DNA from: Acidimicrobiaceae bacterium
Lineage (GTDB): Bacteria; Actinomycetota; Acidimicrobiia; Acidimicrobiales; Ilumatobacteraceae
DNA length: 9,452 bases
Reading direction: 5' to 3'
NCBI GenBank assembly: GCA_020637295.1
Contig: JACJWF010000031.1
Span: 1-9,452 of the forward strand
The position numbers and the translations under genes were made by a program. The notes under the pieces are model-generated. The model had not been told where the DNA came from, made no database searches, and was given only the letters and a program-made list of their open reading frames with translations. Within the stretch, counting starts at the first letter, position 1, and each line of letters begins with the position of its first letter. Shown here piece by piece: positions 1-5,118 of the stretch.

Positions 1-146
1 CCCGGCGCCCGGGCGGCGATCCGCGCCGGCACGTCCGCCCGCCCGTCGCTGAACGCGGCGAACGCCTCGCGCAGCCGGGCCCGCAACTCCGGCATCGGCA
101 GCAGCCCCCGCACCTCGACCTCCGTCAGGTACACCAACTCGTTCAT
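1..146 (-). CDS. Ornithine cyclodeaminase/mu-crystallin family protein, N-terminal 48 residues only
   Basis: The minus strand reads from an ATG at 146-144 without a stop to the window edge, giving 48 complete codons. The peptide begins MNELVYLTEVEVRGLLPM and continues with PELRARLREAFAAFSDGRAD. This matches the usual N-terminus of the ornithine cyclodeaminase/mu-crystallin family, in which a short strand and a V-x-x-L-L helix precede a helix ending in an A-(F/L)-x-x-(F/L)-S-x-G-R/K turn. Family members are cytosolic NAD(P)-dependent enzymes: ornithine cyclodeaminases, alanine dehydrogenases, ketimine reductases and opine-type synthases. The Rossmann domain and catalytic residues lie outside the window, so the substrate cannot be named. 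There is no Shine-Dalgarno sequence before the ATG. It is divergent from the gene starting at 183, with 36 bp between the two starts. The gene is cut by the window edge, not obviously broken. Confidence 0.72.
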   Translation of the reverse strand, partial: MNELVYLTEVEVRGLLPMPELRARLREAFAAFSDGRADVPARIAARAP

Positions 147-153
147 GTCGCGG

Positions 154-159
154 GTTCTA
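154..159 (-). promoter_or_regulatory. Probable -10 box of the ornithine cyclodeaminase-family gene
   Basis: On the minus strand TAGAAC ends 7 nt before the ATG at 146, the same spacing seen at mftA, higB and the gene at 183. The last base is C instead of the usual T, so it is a weaker match to TANNNT. No -35 is visible. If used, the transcript would be leaderless. Confidence 0.4.
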
Positions 160-169
160 CCACGGCGTC

Positions 170-175
170 TACGGT
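170..175 (+). promoter_or_regulatory. Probable -10 box (TACGGT) for a leaderless transcript of the DinB-like gene
   Basis: TACGGT ends 7 nt before the ATG at 183, which would place the transcription start at or next to the A of that ATG. A GTG at 174 in the same frame overlaps this box and is therefore an unlikely start. No -35 hexamer stands out. The box is about 10 bp from the oppositely directed -10 of the gene on the left. Confidence 0.5.
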
Positions 176-182
176 GGCGGGC

Positions 183-728
183 ATGACAGGAACTGCCGAC
201 CGCTTCCGCCGGGTCAACACGCTCTTCAACGCCCGGCTTGCGGAGGTGGCCGACTGGTCGGCCCCCTCCCCGTGCGAAGGCTGGGTGGCCCGGGACGTGG
301 TCCGTCACCTCGTCGACTGGGTCCCCGGCTTCTTCGGCGGCGCGGGCGTACCGCTGACGACCGGCCCATCGGTCGACGACGACCCCGCCGGCGCCTGGCG
401 GACGCTCGGCGACCAGCTCCAGGCCCTCCTCGACGACCCGGCCGCCGCTGAACGTCCCGTCACCGCCGGCCCGATGGGCGAGATGCCGCTGGCCGACGCG
501 ATCGACCGCCTGGTCACCGGCGACGTCCACATCCACACGTGGGACGTCGCCCGCGCCTGCGGCCTGGTCGAGTCGCTCGACCCCGAGGTCACCGCCGACA
601 TGCTGGCCGGCATGCAGCCGATGGACGCCGCCCTGCGCGCCAGCGGTCACTTCGGCCCCAGGGTCGACGTGCCCGAGGATGCGTCGGTGCAGGACAGGCT
701 GCTCGCCTTCGTCGGCCGCCGACCCTAG
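183..728 (+). CDS. DinB/maleylpyruvate isomerase-fold (TIGR03086-like) metal-binding protein
   Basis: The 181-residue product belongs to the mycothiol-dependent maleylpyruvate isomerase/DinB four-helix superfamily. Visible landmarks are the N-terminal SPCEGWVARDVVRHLVDW (residues 28-45), typical of the family's P-C-x-x-W-x-(V/A)-x-D-(L/V)-(V/I)-x-H-(L/V), and VHIHTWDVARACG (115-127), equivalent to the usual V-H-x-W-D-L-A-R-A-x-G. By analogy with maleylpyruvate isomerase (His, Glu, His), the metal site would be H42, D114 and H118, with Asp in place of Glu. Known members are cytosolic thiol-dependent isomerases and transferases that use mycothiol; the substrate here is unknown. I chose the ATG at 183 over the in-frame GTG at 174 because the -10 box TACGGT ends 7 nt upstream of it and no Shine-Dalgarno sequence exists. 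It is monocistronic, with the next gene convergent. It may simply be an uncharacterised paralogue. Confidence 0.85.
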   Translation: MTGTADRFRRVNTLFNARLAEVADWSAPSPCEGWVARDVVRHLVDWVPGFFGGAGVPLTTGPSVDDDPAGAWRTLGDQLQALLDDPAAAERPVTAGPMGEMPLADAIDRLVTGDVHIHTWDVARACGLVESLDPEVTADMLAGMQPMDAALRASGHFGPRVDVPEDASVQDRLLAFVGRRP

Positions 729-732
729 GCAC

Positions 733-827
733 CCTTTGTGTCACGGCACAGACATCAGTGTCACGGCACAAAGGTTCGTACTTCTGTGCCGTGACCGTGA
801 CCGCTGTGACGTGACACAGACGTCACG
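733..827. repeat. Cluster of GTCAC/GTGAC repeats between convergent genes
   Basis: GTCACGGCACA occurs at 740-750 and again at 760-770, exactly 20 bp apart, and is inverted at 785-795. The first and third copies match over 13 bp. CCTTTGTG at 733-740 is also the inverse of CACAAAGG at 767-774. The pentamer GTCAC or its complement GTGAC appears seven times between 740 and 826, starting at 740, 760, 791, 797, 806, 811 and 822. Two stretches fit TGTG-N6-CACA (737-750 and 805-818). The cluster lies wholly between the stop codons of the genes ending at 728 and 846. Next to it, before the helicase stop, is a G-rich run at 827-840. I know of no named repeat family that this matches. Confidence 0.75.
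760..795. terminator. Stem-loop that may terminate both convergent transcripts
   Basis: An 11-bp perfect stem, GTCACGGCACA (760-770) with TGTGCCGTGAC (785-795), closes a 14-nt loop. An alternative 13-bp stem pairs 740-752 with 783-795. The location between two converging genes is typical of a bidirectional terminator. No T-tract follows on either strand, so it is not a standard intrinsic terminator. It may be a transcript-end protecting hairpin or simply part of the repeat cluster. Confidence 0.35.
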
Positions 828-845
828 GGAGGGGAGGGGGAACGG

Positions 846-2795
846 TCAGACGGCGGTGAGCTCGGGCGGCAGCGGGGCCGTGGACACGAAGTGGAGGGTC
901 TGGACGGCGCGGGTCATGGCGACGTAGAGGAGGCGGGCGCCGCGGGCGTCGGCGGGGCCGGTGAACACCTCGTGGGGGTTCACCACCACCACGCCGTCGA
1001 ACTCCAGGCCCTTCACGGCCTCCGGGTGGAACAGGGGCACGTCGTCGTGGGCCAGGTTGTGCACCCGGTCCACCGCGGTGAGCCCGATGGCCGCCAGCCC
1101 TGCGGCCAGCTCCTCGTGACGGGCGGCCGGAGCCACCAGACCCGTGTTGTGGTGACGGTGGCGGACGGCCTGCACCTCGGCCGCCACCACAACCGCCAGG
1201 TCGCCCGCGGGCGCGTGGCGGAGCGACGGCGGCTCACCGAGCAGCCGCACGCTGGTGCTGGCCTCCGCGGCCACCGCGGTGAACGGCAGCAGGCGGTTCG
1301 CCATGTCGAGGATCGGGCCGGGCACCCGGTAGCCGATGGTGAGGTGGGCGACCTGGGTATCGCCACCGCCCGGCGCCAGCCAGCGCATGGCCTCCGCCCA
1401 GTCCTGCTGGCCCGCCGGCGTGGTGCTCTGGGCCAGGTCGCCGAGCACCGTCATCGAGCCCGCCGGGCTGCGCCGCCCGATGCACCGCAGGGCGACGGCC
1501 GAGTGGTCCTGCGACTCGTCCACCACCACGTGCCCGAACGTGAACGGGGTGCCATTGAGCAGCGAGTTGGCCTCGTCCACCAGGAACTGGTCGGCCACCG
1601 TCCAGGCCCGTCGCTTGCCCCGCCCGCCGGCCGAACCGAAGTGCTCCACCAGCAACTGGTCCACCAGGCGGATCGGCTGGGCCGTGGGCCAGGCCTTCGT
1701 GATCGCAGCCCGCAGCGCCGGCGCCTTCTCCCACACGTCTTCCCGCCCGTACCTGCGCAGCATGTCCCGCTGCACCATGCCCTTCACGGAATCGCGCCGC
1801 TTGTTCACCGGGCCGCGGGCGTCGAGCGCGTCGTACAGCCACTGGGCGAACTCGTCGGGCGTGACCGTGATGGTGCGCGCCCCCACCGGCACCCGCAGGT
1901 CCTCCATCGGCACGGTGACATGGCGGGTGGCGGCAGCCTCCAGCGCGGCCAGCATCTCCGGCGACCCCTTCGCCCGGCGCAGGTCGTCGCCGTCCACGCC
2001 CGTGATCTCCACCTTCGGCACGCACAGGTCCAGCGCGGTGCGCTGCTGCACGCTGCGCTCGCCCAGCGACGGCAGCACGTTGCCGATGTAGTCGAGGAAC
2101 ACGGTGTTCGGGCCGACGACCAGCACCCCGTCGCGCACCAGCCGGCGGCGGTGCTCGAACAGCAGGTAGGCGGCGCGGTGCAGGCCGACGGCAGTCTTGC
2201 CCGTGCCCGGACCGCCCTGCACGACGAGGCACTGGTCCAGCGGGGAGCGGATGACCACGTCCTGCTCGGCCTGAATGGTGGCGACGATCTCGCGCATCGC
2301 GCCCGTGCGGGCCGCGCCGATCTCCGCCAGCACGGGGTCGGGGATGCCGCTGCCGGCGGCCTCGTGGTCCGGGTCGTCGAGCTGCTCGTCGAGGTAGGCG
2401 GTGAGATCGCCGTCCACCATCGTGAACCGCCGCCGGTGGGCCAGGCCGAACGGGTCGGCGTGGGTGGCCCGGTAGAACGGGGCGGCGATGGGGGCCCGCC
2501 AGTCCACCACCACCGGGTCGTGGGCGTCGTCCTCGATGTGCCGCCGCCCGATGTACCACTGGTCGCCGCCCGGGCCCTCTTCCCGGATGCGGCCGAAGAA
2601 GTCGCCCGCGCCGGGCGTGCGGAGGTCTTCCAGCGCCTCCGCCACCGTGACCTCCACGTACTCCTTGGTGATCTCGTCGGCGGCACCCTCAGGGTCCACC
2701 CGGGAGAACCGCTCGATCATCCGGTCGCGGCACGCGCGCGAGTACCGCAGATGCGCCTGCTCGGCGGGCAGCTCGGGGAACACGTCGGCGTTCAT
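846..2795 (-). CDS. HelD-like UvrD/Rep superfamily 1 helicase (RNA polymerase-associated)
   Basis: The 649-residue product has all superfamily 1A helicase motifs: a Q-motif-like TIQAEQD (173-179), Walker A GGPGTGKT (194-201), Walker B VVVDESQD (423-430), motif III GDLAQSTTPAG (452-462), motif IV IGYRVPGPI (487-495), motif V VKGLEFDGVVVVNP (594-607) and motif VI LYVAMTRAVQTL (623-634). The N-terminal signature YIGRRHIEDDAHDPVVVDWR (81-100), followed by APIAAPFYRATHADPFG, is diagnostic of the actinobacterial HelD group and not of UvrD or PcrA. HelD proteins bind RNA polymerase, use ATP to dislodge stalled or post-termination complexes from DNA, and can influence rifampicin sensitivity. The stretch before the YIGRRH signature is about 80 residues, so the N-terminal coiled coil that probes the polymerase channel seems short. 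No rifampicin-associated element is visible upstream. The gene stands alone and converges on the DinB-like gene. The ATG start has no Shine-Dalgarno sequence. HelR is an alternative name, but the sequence resembles the general HelD type more. Confidence 0.9.
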   Translation of the reverse strand: MNADVFPELPAEQAHLRYSRACRDRMIERFSRVDPEGAADEITKEYVEVTVAEALEDLRTPGAGDFFGRIREEGPGGDQWYIGRRHIEDDAHDPVVVDWRAPIAAPFYRATHADPFGLAHRRRFTMVDGDLTAYLDEQLDDPDHEAAGSGIPDPVLAEIGAARTGAMREIVATIQAEQDVVIRSPLDQCLVVQGGPGTGKTAVGLHRAAYLLFEHRRRLVRDGVLVVGPNTVFLDYIGNVLPSLGERSVQQRTALDLCVPKVEITGVDGDDLRRAKGSPEMLAALEAAATRHVTVPMEDLRVPVGARTITVTPDEFAQWLYDALDARGPVNKRRDSVKGMVQRDMLRRYGREDVWEKAPALRAAITKAWPTAQPIRLVDQLLVEHFGSAGGRGKRRAWTVADQFLVDEANSLLNGTPFTFGHVVVDESQDHSAVALRCIGRRSPAGSMTVLGDLAQSTTPAGQQDWAEAMRWLAPGGGDTQVAHLTIGYRVPGPILDMANRLLPFTAVAAEASTSVRLLGEPPSLRHAPAGDLAVVVAAEVQAVRHRHHNTGLVAPAARHEELAAGLAAIGLTAVDRVHNLAHDDVPLFHPEAVKGLEFDGVVVVNPHEVFTGPADARGARLLYVAMTRAVQTLHFVSTAPLPPELTAV

Positions 2796-2806
2796 CGGGG
2801 TCAGAC

Positions 2807-2812
2807 ACGCTA
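2807..2812 (-). promoter_or_regulatory. Probable -10 box (TAGCGT) of the helicase gene
   Basis: On the minus strand TAGCGT ends 11 nt before the ATG at 2795, implying a leader of only about 5 nt or none. The same CTAGCGT heptamer precedes the flavoprotein gene and the HAD gene. No -35 match is evident. Confidence 0.45.
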
Positions 2813-2850
2813 GCGCCGCTGCAGGGCCACATCAGCCGAGCCCACAGAGA

Positions 2851-2887
2851 CATAACGCTTGCCGTTCATAACGTTCTCCGTTATGGT
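2851..2887 (+). promoter_or_regulatory. higBA promoter with embedded palindromic operator
   Basis: The -35 is TTGCCG at 2859-2864 and the -10 is TATGGT at 2882-2887, separated by 17 nt. A 7-nt gap leads to the GTG start of higB at 2895. Between and across these boxes lies a palindrome, CATAACG (2867-2873), a 5-nt spacer, then CGTTATG (2879-2885), whose right arm covers the first four bases of the -10. A third half-site CATAACG stands at 2851-2857, just before the -35. Antitoxins of this type repress their own promoter, so this is the expected operator for the downstream HigA. HigA bound here would block RNA polymerase. Confidence 0.7.
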
Positions 2888-2894
2888 CTGTGGT

Positions 2895-3176
2895 GTGCTG
2901 CAGTCGTTCCGCGACAAGGACACCGAGCGGGTGTGGCAACGACAACGATCGAGGCGACTCGACCAACCAACACAGCGGGCTGCGCTCCGCAAACTGCTGA
3001 TCATGGACGCTGCAGATGAAATCGCGGACCTACGGATTCCGCCGGGCAACCGTCTCGAGAAGCTGAGAGGCGACCGCGCCAACACCTACAGCATCCGGAT
3101 CAACGACCAGTGGCGCATCTGCTTCCGATGGACCTCCGCAGGGCCGGCGGACGTGGAGATCGTCGACTATCAGTGA
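2895..3176 (+). CDS. higB: HigB-type (RelE superfamily) toxin
   Basis: The 93-residue protein starts VLQSFRDKDTERVW, as HigB toxins do (typically I-x-S-F-x-x-K-x-x-E). It continues with RIPPGNRLEKLRGDRANTYS (48-67) and IRINDQWRICFRW (68-79-ish), the conserved L-K-G-x-R-x-x-x-(Y/W)-S-(V/I)-R-(V/I)-N-x-(Q/N)-(W/Y)-R-(I/L)-x-F-x-(F/W) core, and ends in the usual short D-Y tail. HigB enzymes cleave mRNA on the ribosome and are neutralised by HigA. The toxin-first order is also typical of higBA. I place the start at GTG 2895, not at the in-frame ATG 2883, because the -10 TATGGT overlaps that ATG and ends 7 nt before the GTG, and the peptide then begins exactly where the family begins. G+C over 2881-3060 is about 61 % (109 of 180 by hand count), below the mft genes, which suggests a mobile origin. 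Confidence 0.88.
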   Translation: MLQSFRDKDTERVWQRQRSRRLDQPTQRAALRKLLIMDAADEIADLRIPPGNRLEKLRGDRANTYSIRINDQWRICFRWTSAGPADVEIVDYQ

Positions 3177-3182
3177 AGGGAG
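3176..3182 (+). promoter_or_regulatory. Ribosome binding site of higA
   Basis: AAGGGAG starts at the last base of the higB stop codon and ends 5 nt before the ATG at 3188. Together with the mftC site it shows that internal operon genes here carry a Shine-Dalgarno sequence while first genes do not. It also argues against the longer in-frame higA start at 3110. Confidence 0.65.
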
Positions 3183-3187
3183 ACGTC

Positions 3188-3490
3188 ATGACCACCACGA
3201 TGGAGCCGATCCACCCCGGCGAGATTCTGATGTTCGAGTTCCTGGAGCCACTTGGCGTCAGCCAGCACCGTGTTGCAGTGGCCATCGGCGTGCCGCCGCG
3301 CCGAATCAACGAGATCGTGCACGGCAAGCGCGGCATCACCGCCGACACCGCGCTACGCCTTGCCCGGTACCTCGGCACCAGCGAACGGTTCTGGCTCAAC
3401 CTCCAGAGTCGCTACGAGCTGGAGATCGAGCGGGATCGCCTCGGCGAAACCCTCACCAACATCGAACCGCTGGCGGCGACCGGGCACTGA
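3188..3490 (+). CDS. higA: HigA-family antitoxin, XRE helix-turn-helix
   Basis: The 100-residue product opens with IHPGEILMFEFLEPLGVSQ (8-26), the hallmark of HigA antitoxins (H-P-G-E-x-L-x-E-F-L-x-P-x-G-x-(S/T)-x). A helix-turn-helix spans about residues 24-62, with VPPRRINEIVHGKRGIT (35-51) as turn and recognition helix, followed by ADTALRLARYLGTSERFWLNLQ (52-73). HigA binds and inactivates the HigB toxin encoded 11 nt upstream and represses the shared promoter, most likely at the CATAACG palindrome at 2867-2885. The ATG at 3188 is chosen because of the AAGGGAG site 5 nt before it. The protein is full length for the family and nothing looks broken, so the pair is probably functional. The gene ends 76 nt before mftA, in the position where a mycofactocin regulator often lies. 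Confidence 0.92.
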   Translation: MTTTMEPIHPGEILMFEFLEPLGVSQHRVAVAIGVPPRRINEIVHGKRGITADTALRLARYLGTSERFWLNLQSRYELEIERDRLGETLTNIEPLAATGH

Positions 3491-3530
3491 CACCACGCTC
3501 GTCGGCGTTGCTCGGTATACGCCTTCGGCG

Positions 3531-3559
3531 GTGACACCCTGCCCCGCCACCGCTAACCT
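3531..3559 (+). promoter_or_regulatory. Promoter of the mftABC operon
   Basis: GTGACA (3531-3536, five of six matches to TTGACA), a 17-nt spacer and TAACCT (3554-3559) form a standard housekeeping-type promoter. The -10 ends 7 nt before the mftA ATG, so the mRNA should be leaderless. The heptamer TGACACC overlapping the -35 (3532-3538) also occurs at 3488-3494 over the higA stop codon, 44 bp upstream. It might be an operator, but the evidence is thin. Confidence 0.65.
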
Positions 3560-3566
3560 GCCCGGC

Positions 3567-3662
3567 ATGGAGAACGAGCAGGTCGAGCCGGAGCAGGTCG
3601 AGATCGAGGAAGAGCTGCTGGTGGAGGAGATCTCCATCGACGGCATGTGCGGTGTCTACTGA
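3567..3662 (+). CDS. mftA: Mycofactocin precursor peptide MftA
   Basis: The 31-codon reading frame encodes a peptide with a very acidic leader (MENEQVEPEQVEIEEE, then LLVEEISIDG) and the C-terminus GMCGVY directly before the stop. The ending LVEE(I/V)SIDGMCGVY is the invariant signature of MftA. The last two residues, Val30 and Tyr31, become the mycofactocin core: MftC oxidatively decarboxylates the tyrosine and joins it to the valine, after which the peptidase MftE normally releases the modified dipeptide. The leader is the part recognised by MftB. No Shine-Dalgarno sequence precedes the ATG; the -10 TAACCT ends 7 nt upstream. The last 11 nt overlap the start of mftB, implying coupled translation. 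The small size makes this gene easy to miss, but the C-terminus leaves little doubt. Confidence 0.96.
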   Translation: MENEQVEPEQVEIEEELLVEEISIDGMCGVY

Positions 3663-3942
3663 GCTGATCGCTCACCCGCTGCTGTCCGCAGCGCTGGAGT
3701 TGCACCCCCAGGTGGCCCTACGGCCGGAGCCGTTTGGCGCGCTCGCCTACCACTACGGCAACCGCCGCCTCGTGTTCCTCAAGCACGCTGATGTCGTCAC
3801 GGTCGCGAAGGCGCTGGCCGACCACCCCACCCTCGCCGACACCCTGCGCGCCTGCGGCATCGCCGAGCGCCGCTGGCCGTCGTTCGCCACGGCCTTCCAG
3901 TCACTCCTGCAGAGCGACGTCGTGAGGGAGCGCCGGCCGTGA
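3652..3942 (+). CDS. mftB: Mycofactocin biosynthesis chaperone MftB (RiPP recognition element)
   Basis: The 96-residue product sits between mftA and mftC and has the character of a RiPP recognition element: a small winged-helix-like protein that binds the MftA leader and delivers it to MftC. Readable features are HPLLSAALELHPQVALRPEP (8-27), then FGALAYHYGNRRLVFLKH (28-45), the conserved strand pair of MftB proteins in which a Y-x-x-x-R-R-L-x-F-L/V hairpin follows an R-x-E-x-F-G-A segment. A helical C-terminal half, HADVVTVAKALADHP and onward, follows. There is no catalytic motif, as expected. The GTG at 3652 overlaps mftA by 11 nt and the TGA overlaps the mftC GTG by 4 nt, so the three products should be made in linked amounts. 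No good Shine-Dalgarno sequence lies at the right distance (GGAGGAGA at 3623-3630 is about 21 nt away), which fits translational coupling. Confidence 0.93.
   Translation: MSTELIAHPLLSAALELHPQVALRPEPFGALAYHYGNRRLVFLKHADVVTVAKALADHPTLADTLRACGIAERRWPSFATAFQSLLQSDVVRERRP
3924..3930 (+). promoter_or_regulatory. Ribosome binding site of mftC
   Basis: GAGGGAG lies inside the 3' end of mftB and ends 8 nt before the GTG at 3939, supporting that start and contrasting with the leaderless mftA. Confidence 0.6.
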
Positions 3943-5066
3943 GCGTTGAGACACTCGCCACCCAGATGAAGGCCGGGCTGGACGCCCCGATCTGCCTCAC
4001 GTGGGAGCTCACCTACGCCTGCAACCTGCAGTGCGTGCACTGCCTGTCGTCCAGCGGCCAGCGCGACCCCCGCGAGCTCACCACCGCCGAGGCCATGGCG
4101 GTGCTGGACGAGCTGAAGGCGCTGCAGGTCTTCTACATCAACATCGGTGGCGGCGAGCCGATGGTGCGGCGCGACTTCTTCGACCTCGTCGAGTACTCGG
4201 TGGGCAACGGCATCGGCGTGAAGTTCTCCACCAACGGGGCTTTCATCGACGCCGAGAAGGCCCGCCGCCTGGCCGCCATGGACTACGTGGACATCCAGCT
4301 GTCCGTCGACGGTGCCGACGCCGCCACCAACGACGCCGTCCGCGGCGAGGGCAGCTTCGCCACCGCCACCAGGGCGATGGACCACCTGGCCGAGGCCGGC
4401 TTCGGCCCGTTCAAGATCAGCGTGGTGGCCACCCGCCAGAACGTGCCCCAGCTGGACGCCTTCAAGGCGCTGGCCGACCGCTACGGCGCCCAACTGCGCC
4501 TCACCCGCCTGCGCCCCAGCGGCCGGGCGGTGGACACATGGGACCAGCTGCACCCCACTCAGGCCCAGCAGCGGGAGATCTACCACTGGCTGCTCGCCCA
4601 CGGCGACAACGTGCTCACCGGCGACTCGTTCTTCCACCTCAACGCGCTCGGCGACGAGGCCCTCCCCGGCCTCAACCTGTGCGGCGCCGGCCGGGTGGTG
4701 TGCCTGATCGACCCCGTCGGCGACGTCTACGCCTGCCCGTTCGTGATCCACGACGAGTTCCTCGCCGGCAACGTACGCAACCCGGGCGGGTTCACCGAGG
4801 TGTGGAAGCGCAGCGACCTGTTCCGCTCCCTGCGCGAACCCCAGTCCGCCGGCGCCTGCGCCAGTTGCGGCTCGTTCGACGCCTGCCAGGGCGGCTGCAT
4901 GGCGGCCAAGTTCTTCACCGGCCTGCCCCTCGACGGCCCGGACCCGGAGTGCGTCAGCGGCCACGGCGACGCCGGCCTCGCCGCTGCGGCGGCCGTGCCC
5001 GTCACCCTGAAGCCCCGCCCGGCCCAGGATCACACCAAGCCGGCCCGCACGCCGGCGCCGGTCTGA
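3939..5066 (+). CDS. mftC: Mycofactocin radical SAM maturase MftC
   Basis: The 375-residue enzyme has the radical SAM cluster motif C28-x3-C32-x2-C35 within LTYACNLQCVHC, a GGGEP SAM-binding motif (70-74), and a C-terminal SPASM region with cysteines at 248, 255, 266, 307, 310, 316, 320 and 338 for two auxiliary iron-sulfur clusters. MftC acts in the cytosol on MftA bound to MftB. It first decarboxylates the C-terminal tyrosine oxidatively, then forms the Val-Tyr carbon-carbon bond. The neighbouring MftA precursor settles the assignment among SPASM enzymes. The start is the GTG overlapping the mftB stop, preceded by GAGGGAG. After the last cysteine there is a 37-residue Ala/Pro/Lys-rich tail with no recognisable motif; overall length is normal. 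No mftD, mftE or mftF follows; plsY starts 52 bp downstream behind its own -10-like box. Confidence 0.97.
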   Translation: MSVETLATQMKAGLDAPICLTWELTYACNLQCVHCLSSSGQRDPRELTTAEAMAVLDELKALQVFYINIGGGEPMVRRDFFDLVEYSVGNGIGVKFSTNGAFIDAEKARRLAAMDYVDIQLSVDGADAATNDAVRGEGSFATATRAMDHLAEAGFGPFKISVVATRQNVPQLDAFKALADRYGAQLRLTRLRPSGRAVDTWDQLHPTQAQQREIYHWLLAHGDNVLTGDSFFHLNALGDEALPGLNLCGAGRVVCLIDPVGDVYACPFVIHDEFLAGNVRNPGGFTEVWKRSDLFRSLREPQSAGACASCGSFDACQGGCMAAKFFTGLPLDGPDPECVSGHGDAGLAAAAAVPVTLKPRPAQDHTKPARTPAPV

Positions 5067-5103
5067 CCGCGGCACGAGCCACCCTCGAACCGCGACCGCC
5101 GCG

Positions 5104-5109
5104 TACAGT
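5104..5109 (+). promoter_or_regulatory. Possible -10 box (TACAGT) before plsY
   Basis: TACAGT ends 9 nt before the plsY ATG, implying a very short or absent leader. No -35 is seen and no Shine-Dalgarno sequence precedes the ATG. plsY may thus be transcribed separately from mftABC, although readthrough across the 52-bp gap is possible. Confidence 0.4.
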
Positions 5110-5118
5110 TGCACCCCG

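Noticed and set aside
737..818. Crp-type binding sites in the TGTG...CACA dyads
   Set aside because: Crp sites have TGTGA-N6-TCACA, i.e. an 8-nt gap between TGTG and CACA. Here the gap is 6 nt, and the location between stop codons does not fit promoter control.
891..2813. Plus-strand open frame of 640 codons antisense to the helicase gene
   Set aside because: The product is rich in His/Arg/Val/Gly with no domain, while the minus strand has every helicase motif. High G+C suppresses stops in the antisense frame.
2796..2870. Rifampicin-associated element upstream of the HelD-like gene
   Set aside because: I looked for the GC-rich inverted repeat that precedes helR and other rifampicin-induced genes and did not see it in this gap.
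2859..2894. Longer higB starts at 2859 or ATG 2883
   Set aside because: Both precede or overlap the -10 box TATGGT and the operator, and the added residues are not found in HigB proteins.
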